Positions 58,282 through 64,000 of a stretch of 64,000 nt of DNA are shown here, one piece after another. Both the position numbers and the translations under genes were made by a program. The notes beneath the pieces were generated by a model. That model saw only the letters and a list, made by a program, of their open reading frames with translations, had not been told where the DNA came from and did no database searches. The stretch is taken from contig NC_021985.1 in assembly GCF_000444875.1 (NCBI RefSeq), forward strand, positions 372,001 through 436,000, in the 5' to 3' direction. Source of the stretch: Streptomyces collinus Tu 365 (GTDB lineage Bacteria; Actinomycetota; Actinomycetes; Streptomycetales; Streptomycetaceae). Numbering within the stretch: position 1 is the first letter of the stretch; each line of letters begins with the position of its first letter.

Positions 58282-58520
58282 CTGGCAATTCTCCTGAATA
58301 TCGAGAGGTCAATCAGGGAGGTCACTACAGGGCAATTTCGCACGCATCGCCGGAGCCGTTCCTCGCCGATGCTATTCACCATCCGAGGCGTTGTCCACCT
58401 CGATTTTCCGGGACAATTCCCGGAGCTATTTCGATTTTTTTGACACACCTGATCAGGCAAGGTCCTCTGAGGGCCACGCCGAAATGGATGACTAATTCGC
58501 CGGTCGGCTGAGTCGGCTGC
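58282..58520. other. Relatively AT-rich intergenic region
   Basis: About 240 bases between the PKS stop and the cyclase start, clearly less GC-rich than the flanks, with runs such as GATTTTTTTG near 58432. No gene is seen. It probably contains a promoter for the cyclase-NRPS-AT operon, but I cannot place -35 and -10 boxes with confidence. Confidence 0.5.
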
Positions 58521-61500
58521 CTATTCCCCCTCGCTCATTCGCGTAACCACGAGATCGGCGAGAGCCTGCGGAGTGGGGCATTCATAGAGCACGTCCGCCG
58601 GCCATTCCAGACCGGTCAGTGTGCCCAGATGATCACGCAGCTCCAGTGCGGTGACCGAGGAAAGTCCCAGATCGAAGAAGTCGTCGGCGGGGTCGATCCC
58701 GGCGCCCGAGTCGTGCCCCAGCACGGCCGCTGCCAGCCCCCGCACTCCGGTCAGGACCTCGGCGTCCCACCGGTCGCGGGGCAGCTCCGCCAGCGCCGCC
58801 CGCAGTCCACCGGCCGGAGCGGAACCGGTGGCGTGGCCCGGGGGTTCGACGCGCCGGGCCGGCCCGGGCACCGCCTCGTCCTCGTACTCGGCGACGAAGA
58901 CCTCGTCCCCGTACTCGGCCACGAACACCCCCTCCGGCCGGATGCGGGCCGCGCTGTACCCCTGTCCGATCACGGCGCACAGCCGGGCCCGGGCCACGGC
59001 GTCCGTCTCCGGCGGAAGGTCGACGACATGATCCGCGACCGGCGGCGGCGAGCCGTCCCGGGTGAGAACCCACAACGGCACCCCGGGTGGCACGGCCGGC
59101 TCCGCGCCGGGCAGGGCGATCACCAGATCGGGGTGCTGTGCGCCATCGCCCGTCACCCGGGCACCGTGTCTGGCCAGCGCCCCGGCGAGGGCATCGGTCA
59201 GATCCGGGTCGCCGTCGGGGGGCGGCACCAGCGCCACGGCCAGGTCCAGGACCGGGGGCGCGGCGTCCGGGACCGGTCGCCACCGCACCGGTCGCCGTGC
59301 CGCACCGGCACCGGACCGCAACCGTGCGACGGCGGCGAGAACCTGGAGCGGCGTCTCGTCACCCCGCAGACCGAGCATGCTCAGCGCCGCCTCCGGGTCA
59401 CTGGAGCCCAGGACCGACCAGAGAGCGTCGCGGGTGGGCTGGGGCGGTGCGGCGGGGGTCGGTGGGAGCGGGGCCGGAGCGGAGGGCTGCGGTACCGGGC
59501 CCGAGGGCTGCTGTCGCGGGGTGGGCCAGTAGCGCCGCGGCTGGAACGCGTAGTGCGGCAAGGGGTGGCGTCGTGGTGGGTGGTCCGTGTGTACGGCCTG
59601 CCAGTCGACGTGTACGCCGTGCGTGTGCAGGGTGCCGAGCGCGTCGAGGGCGGCCCGGGTGTCGTCGCGGTCCCGCCTGGCCAGGGCCACCGCGGGACCC
59701 GGTGCCGCGGGCAGGCAGGGGCGTACGGCCGGGGCGAGCACCGCGTCCGGGCCCAGTTCGAGGAACGTGGTGCCCCCCGTCCGGTCCGCCTCCTGCACCG
59801 CGTCGAGGAAGCGGACGGAGCCGCGGAGCTGGTCCACCCAGTACGCCGACGAGATCATCTTCTCCTCGGTCCGCACCGTGGAGACGATCGGGATCCGGGG
59901 CTGCTGGAACGTGACCGTCTCGGCGACCGACCGGAACTCGGCGAGCGCCGGTTCCACCCGGGCCGAGTGGAACGCCGTCCCGACCCGCAGCCGGCGGGTG
60001 CGATGCCCGCGATCGGACAGCACGCCGGCGACCTCCAGGACGGCGTCCTCGTCCCCGGAGAGCACGACCGCGTCCGGGCCGTTCACCGCGGCGATCGACA
60101 CCCGGTCGGCGTACCCGGCCAGCAGCGGCAGGACCACCGCCTCGGCGGCCCGTACGGACACCATCGCGCCGCCGGCCGGCAGACCCGCCATGGCCCGGCC
60201 ACGGGCGGCCACGAGCGTGGCGGCGTCGTCGAGCGTGAGCATGCCTGCCAGGTACGCCGCGGACAGCTCGCCGATCGAGTGGCCGATCAGCATCTCCGGC
60301 CGCAGCCCCCAGGCGGTGATCAGCCGGAACTGGGCCACCTGGAGGGCGAAGAGGGCGGGCTGCGTGTACTCCGTGCGGTCGAGCAGGCCGCCGTCGCCCC
60401 ACACCACGTCGCGCAGCGGGGTGTCCGACGTGAAGTGCGCGCTCACCTCGTCGAAGGCCCGCGCGTACTCGGGGAACGTCTCGTACAGCCCGCGCCCCAT
60501 CCCGGGCAGCTGGCTGCCCTGACCGGTGAAGAGCAGGACCAGCCGGTGCCGCGCGGCGGTGGCGCGGAGCACGCCCGGCCCGGGGTTCCCCTCGGCGAGG
60601 GCGGTGAGCGCTGACCGCAGCGCGGTCTCGTCCCGGCCGGTGACCATGGCCCGGTGCTTGTGGACGGCACGGGCGGTGGCGAGTGCGTACGCCACCGCCG
60701 GCGGATCCGCGGCGGCGGTGGCCGTCAAGCGGGCGGCCTGCTCGCGCAACGCCGCCTCGGACCGTGCCGACAGCAGCCACGGCACCCCGTCGAGGACCGG
60801 CCGTTCCCCCTCCCGCACGTCCGGCTCCGGGGGCGCCTCCTCGATCACCACGTGCGCGTTGGTGCCGCTGATCCCGAACGAGGACACCCCCATGCGCCGC
60901 GGCTCCTCGCGTCGCGGCCAGGGCTGCGCCGAGGCCAGCAGCGCCACGTCGCCCGCGGTCCAGTCCACGTGCGGGGACGGCTCGTCGATGTGCAGACTGC
61001 GCGGCAGCACACCGTGCCGCAGCGCCAGCACCGCCTTGATCACCCCGGCCACACCGGCCGCGGCCTGGGTGTGCCCGACGTTGGACTTGACCGAGCCGAG
61101 CCACAGCGGGCGCGGGCGGTCGCGGCCGTACACCGCGAGCACCGCCTGCGCCTCGATGGGATCGCCGAGAACGGTGCCCGTGCCGTGCGCCTCCACCGCG
61201 TCCACGTCGGCCGGACCCAGCCCGGCGGCGGTCAGCGCCGCCCGGATCACCCGCTCCTGGGCCGGACCGTTCGGGGCGGTGAGTCCGTTGCTGGCCCCGT
61301 CGGAGTTGACCGCGCTGCCGCGCAGCACGGCCAGCACCTGGTGACCGTGCTCGCGGGCCCGCGACAGCCGCTCGACCAGGACCACGCCGACGCCCTCGCC
61401 CATGCCGGTGCCGTCGGCGGCCGCGGCGAACGGTTTGCACCGGCCGTCCGCGGCGAGCCCGCGCTGGCGGCTGAACTCCACGAACACCGCGGGCGTGGCC

Positions 61501-64000
61501 AGTACGGTGACCCCGCCGGCGAACGCCAGGTCGCACTCTCCGGCCCGGATCGCCTGTGCGGCCAGGTGCAGGGCGACGAGCGACGACGAGCAGGCGGTGT
61601 CCACGGTGACGGCCGGCCCTTGCAGCCCGAAGGTGTACGCCACCCTCCCGGACAGCACACCGCCGCCGACGCCCGGCGCGAGGAACCCCTCGGCAGCGGC
61701 TCCCTCCAGCAGCCGGCCGTAGTCCTGGTACATGGCGCCCATGAACACGCCGGTACCGGTGCCGCGCAGCGTGTCCGGGTCGACGCCGGCGTCCTCGCAC
61801 GTCTCCCAGACGGTCTCCAGCAGCAGCCGCTGCTGCGGGTCCATCGCCACGGCCTCCCGCGGCGACACCCCGAAGAAGGCGGCGTCGAACTCGGCCACGC
61901 CGGAGACGAACCCGCCGGACCGGGCGTACGAGGTGCCGGGCGCGTCCGGGTCCGGGTCGTGCAGTTCCGCGAGGGGCCAGCCGCGGTCGTCCGGGAACGG
62001 CACGATCGCGTCCCGTTCGCAGACCAGCAGGTCCCACAGGTCGTCCGGGCCGCGGACGCCGCCGGGCAGCCGGCAGCCGATGCCGACCACCACCACCGGG
62101 TCGTCCGCGGTGCCGACGGCCACCGGGGCGGCGCTCGGCCGCTCCGCGCCGGCCAGGCGCTCGCCGAGGTGCCGGGCCAGCGCGGCCGGGTTGGGGTGGT
62201 CGAACACGAGCGTGGCCGGCAGCCGCATCCCGGCGGCCCCGGCGAGCCGGTTGCGCAGCTGCACCGCGCTGAGCGAGCCGAACCCGGCGTCCTTGAACGC
62301 CCGATCCGGGTCGATCATGTCGGGTGAGGCGTACCCCAGCACGGCGGCGGCGTGCCCCAGCACCAAGTCGAGCAGTACCCGGTGCCGGTCGGCCGGGCTC
62401 CTGCCGGCGAGCCGGGCCGCCAGCTCGGAGTCAGCGGCGGCGCCACGGGTGGCCGTACGCCGGGCCGGCGCCCCGGCGAGGGCCCGCACGGCCTGCGGCA
62501 CGGCGTCGCCACCGGCCCGCAGTGCGGCCAGGTCGAGCCGGATCGGCACGAGCACCGGCTCGGCCACGGTCAGGGCGGCGTCCAGCGCGGCGAGAGCGGC
62601 GTCGCGTGGCAGCGGCGGGAACCCGGAGCGGCGGAACCGGGCCAGGTCGGCGCCGCCGGTCATGGTGCTCTCGTCGGCCCACAGGCCCCAGGCCAGCGAG
62701 ACACCGGGCAGCCCGGCGGTCCGGCGTATCCGGGCCAGCGCGTCCAGGGCGGCGTTGGCCGCGGCGTAGTTCGCCTGGCCGAGACCGCCGAGCACGCCCA
62801 CCGCGGAGGAGAACAGGACGAGCCGGGCCCGGGGCAGCAGTTCGTGCAGGAGCCAGGCCGCGTCGACCTTGGGACGCAGCACCCGGGCCAGCCGCTCCGG
62901 TGTGAGGTCGGCGACCAGTCCGTCGTCGAGCACCCCCGCGGCGTGCACCACGGTGTGGATGTCGGTCGTGGCGGATAGCGCGGTCAGCTCCGCCCGGTCC
63001 GCGACGTCGCACGCCACCAGGGAGACGTGCGCACCGGCGGCGGTCAGCTCCGCGGCCAGGGCGGCGGCCTGGGGTGCCCGCGGCCCCCGCCGGCTCGCCA
63101 GCACCACATCACGGACGCCCAGGTCGTGCACGAGATGCCGGGCGACGATCCCGCCGAGCGTGCCGGAGGCACCGGTCACCAGGACGGTGCCGAGGTCGCC
63201 GACCGGCTCACCCGCCGGGGGCACCCGGACCAGCCGGAGCTCCCGCGCGGTGCCGGCGGCGAGGCCCGTCTGCGGCCCGCCCGCGGCCAGCGCGGCCGGC
63301 ACCGCCGCGACCGTGGCGTCGTCGGCGTCGGCGAGGTCGAGCACCGCGAAGCGGTCCGGGTGTTCCGACTCGGCACAGCGCACCAGCGCCGCGGTCGCGG
63401 CCTCACCGGGATCGTCGAGGATCCGCCGGGTCACCACGACCAGGGTGGAGGTGGCCCGGCGTTCGTCGGCCAGCCACTCCTGCACCAGGGCGAGCGCGCG
63501 CTCGGCGGCCGCGGCGGGTGGACCGGACGGGGCCGGGACCAGAACGTAGGGCGCGGCGTCGGCACTCGGCGGCACCCGCAGCAAGCGGGCGAGGGCGGGA
63601 TCGGGGACCGCGTACCCGGCGGCGGGACCGTCCGGCAGCGTCCGCGGCGTCCACTGCGGAAGCAGCAGGTCGCCGCGGTCCGGCAGGCCGAGCGCGCCGT
63701 CCGGGAGCGGGCTGAGCACCAGGGACCGCACCGACGCGACCGGCGTCCCCGCCGGGTCGGTCAGCTCGATGCGGACCACGCCGTCCCGGACGCCGGTGAG
63801 CGTGGCCCGGACGGTGTCCGCGCCCACGGCGTGCACCTGGACCCCGGTCCACTCGAACGGCAGCGCGGGCCGGTCCCGCGCCCCGGTGGGGAGGTCTCCG
63901 AGCGCCAGCGGGTGCAGACAGGCGTCCAGCAGGGCGGGGTGGATGCCGAACCCGCCCGGCTCGGCGCCGGGCAGGGCGACCTCGGCGTACAGGTCCCCGG
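58521..64000 (-). CDS. Type I modular PKS, cis-AT, 5' truncated: (DH)-KR-ACP-KS-AT-psiKR-ACP
   Basis: The reading frame is open to the right edge, and bases 63837-64000 encode the C-terminal part of a dehydratase domain, so the start lies outside. In order: DH end, KR (TGASGTLGG; LDD motif, so B-type; catalytic Ser/Tyr/Asn region ANYAAANAALDAL), ACP (GFGSLSAVQ), KS (DTACSSS Cys, EAHGTGT, NVGHTQ His), AT (GHSIGE and TAFHS, malonyl type), a KR structural half without the catalytic half, and a final ACP (DLGLSSVTALE). There is no TE. Cis-AT modules beside trans-AT enzymes are characteristic of KirAVI of kirromycin; this is the likely counterpart, handing its chain to the C-A-T module. Confidence 0.94.
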   Translation of the reverse strand, partial: GDLYAEVALPGAEPGGFGIHPALLDACLHPLALGDLPTGARDRPALPFEWTGVQVHAVGADTVRATLTGVRDGVVRIELTDPAGTPVASVRSLVLSPLPDGALGLPDRGDLLLPQWTPRTLPDGPAAGYAVPDPALARLLRVPPSADAAPYVLVPAPSGPPAAAAERALALVQEWLADERRATSTLVVVTRRILDDPGEAATAALVRCAESEHPDRFAVLDLADADDATVAAVPAALAAGGPQTGLAAGTARELRLVRVPPAGEPVGDLGTVLVTGASGTLGGIVARHLVHDLGVRDVVLASRRGPRAPQAAALAAELTAAGAHVSLVACDVADRAELTALSATTDIHTVVHAAGVLDDGLVADLTPERLARVLRPKVDAAWLLHELLPRARLVLFSSAVGVLGGLGQANYAAANAALDALARIRRTAGLPGVSLAWGLWADESTMTGGADLARFRRSGFPPLPRDAALAALDAALTVAEPVLVPIRLDLAALRAGGDAVPQAVRALAGAPARRTATRGAAADSELAARLAGRSPADRHRVLLDLVLGHAAAVLGYASPDMIDPDRAFKDAGFGSLSAVQLRNRLAGAAGMRLPATLVFDHPNPAALARHLGERLAGAERPSAAPVAVGTADDPVVVVGIGCRLPGGVRGPDDLWDLLVCERDAIVPFPDDRGWPLAELHDPDPDAPGTSYARSGGFVSGVAEFDAAFFGVSPREAVAMDPQQRLLLETVWETCEDAGVDPDTLRGTGTGVFMGAMYQDYGRLLEGAAAEGFLAPGVGGGVLSGRVAYTFGLQGPAVTVDTACSSSLVALHLAAQAIRAGECDLAFAGGVTVLATPAVFVEFSRQRGLAADGRCKPFAAAADGTGMGEGVGVVLVERLSRAREHGHQVLAVLRGSAVNSDGASNGLTAPNGPAQERVIRAALTAAGLGPADVDAVEAHGTGTVLGDPIEAQAVLAVYGRDRPRPLWLGSVKSNVGHTQAAAGVAGVIKAVLALRHGVLPRSLHIDEPSPHVDWTAGDVALLASAQPWPRREEPRRMGVSSFGISGTNAHVVIEEAPPEPDVREGERPVLDGVPWLLSARSEAALREQAARLTATAAADPPAVAYALATARAVHKHRAMVTGRDETALRSALTALAEGNPGPGVLRATAARHRLVLLFTGQGSQLPGMGRGLYETFPEYARAFDEVSAHFTSDTPLRDVVWGDGGLLDRTEYTQPALFALQVAQFRLITAWGLRPEMLIGHSIGELSAAYLAGMLTLDDAATLVAARGRAMAGLPAGGAMVSVRAAEAVVLPLLAGYADRVSIAAVNGPDAVVLSGDEDAVLEVAGVLSDRGHRTRRLRVGTAFHSARVEPALAEFRSVAETVTFQQPRIPIVSTVRTEEKMISSAYWVDQLRGSVRFLDAVQEADRTGGTTFLELGPDAVLAPAVRPCLPAAPGPAVALARRDRDDTRAALDALGTLHTHGVHVDWQAVHTDHPPRRHPLPHYAFQPRRYWPTPRQQPSGPVPQPSAPAPLPPTPAAPPQPTRDALWSVLGSSDPEAALSMLGLRGDETPLQVLAAVARLRSGAGAARRPVRWRPVPDAAPPVLDLAVALVPPPDGDPDLTDALAGALARHGARVTGDGAQHPDLVIALPGAEPAVPPGVPLWVLTRDGSPPPVADHVVDLPPETDAVARARLCAVIGQGYSAARIRPEGVFVAEYGDEVFVAEYEDEAVPGPARRVEPPGHATGSAPAGGLRAALAELPRDRWDAEVLTGVRGLAAAVLGHDSGAGIDPADDFFDLGLSSVTALELRDHLGTLTGLEWPADVLYECPTPQALADLVVTRMSEGE

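Overview
The window is very GC-rich, gene-dense and organised in long, often overlapping operons of modular synthases. Starts are frequently GTG or TTG behind GGAGG-type ribosome binding sites. This points to a Streptomyces-type actinomycete. Two different biosynthetic clusters lie side by side, separated by about 2 kb of small, less GC-rich genes and gene debris.

Left part (1 to about 36.5 kb) is a non-ribosomal peptide (NRPS) locus. A plus-strand NRPS (A-tail)-T-C-A-T-C-A-T-TE enters from the left edge and is followed by an MbtH protein and an MFS exporter. After a set of strong hairpins come a cupin-like protein and two LuxR-type regulators. A long minus-strand block then reads, in transcription order: NRPS C-A(Thr)-T-C-A(Ser)-T-TE, argininosuccinate-lyase homologue, GHMP (threonine-type) kinase, a fused PLP-synthase/ATP-grasp enzyme, MbtH, free T-E didomain, C-A-T, C-A-T, free A domain, MFS exporter. 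The kinase, PLP enzyme and lyase form a plausible 2,3-diaminobutyrate pathway from threonine. One A domain (15049-18345) has an acidic pocket suited to such a diamino residue. The free A and free T-E proteins look like a split, D-configured module. I do not recognise the product.

Middle part (36.5-38.9 kb) holds a truncated gene, two hypothetical genes, an orphan intrinsic terminator or attenuator, and a GNAT acetyltransferase.

Right part (38.9-64 kb) matches the accessory half of a kirromycin-type (elfamycin) cluster in content and, as far as I remember it, in order. It contains a phytanoyl-CoA-type dioxygenase, crotonyl-CoA carboxylase/reductase, two P450s, a TetR/MFS pair, a free acyltransferase with a non-standard VASH motif, a methyltransferase, aspartate 1-decarboxylase (beta-alanine), and an acylhydrolase/AT-AT-ER tridomain protein. 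It also has a C-A-T NRPS, a Cys-nucleophile Dieckmann-cyclase-like protein, and the C-terminal part of a cis-AT type I PKS that runs off the right edge. The expected logic is that ethylmalonyl-CoA and malonyl-CoA feed trans- and cis-AT PKS modules, beta-alanine is added last, and Dieckmann cyclisation releases the pyridone. Oddities are an in-frame stop in the TetR gene, a HipA-like/DUF3037 pair inside the cluster, and a glycine-like pocket in the A domain that context assigns to beta-alanine.
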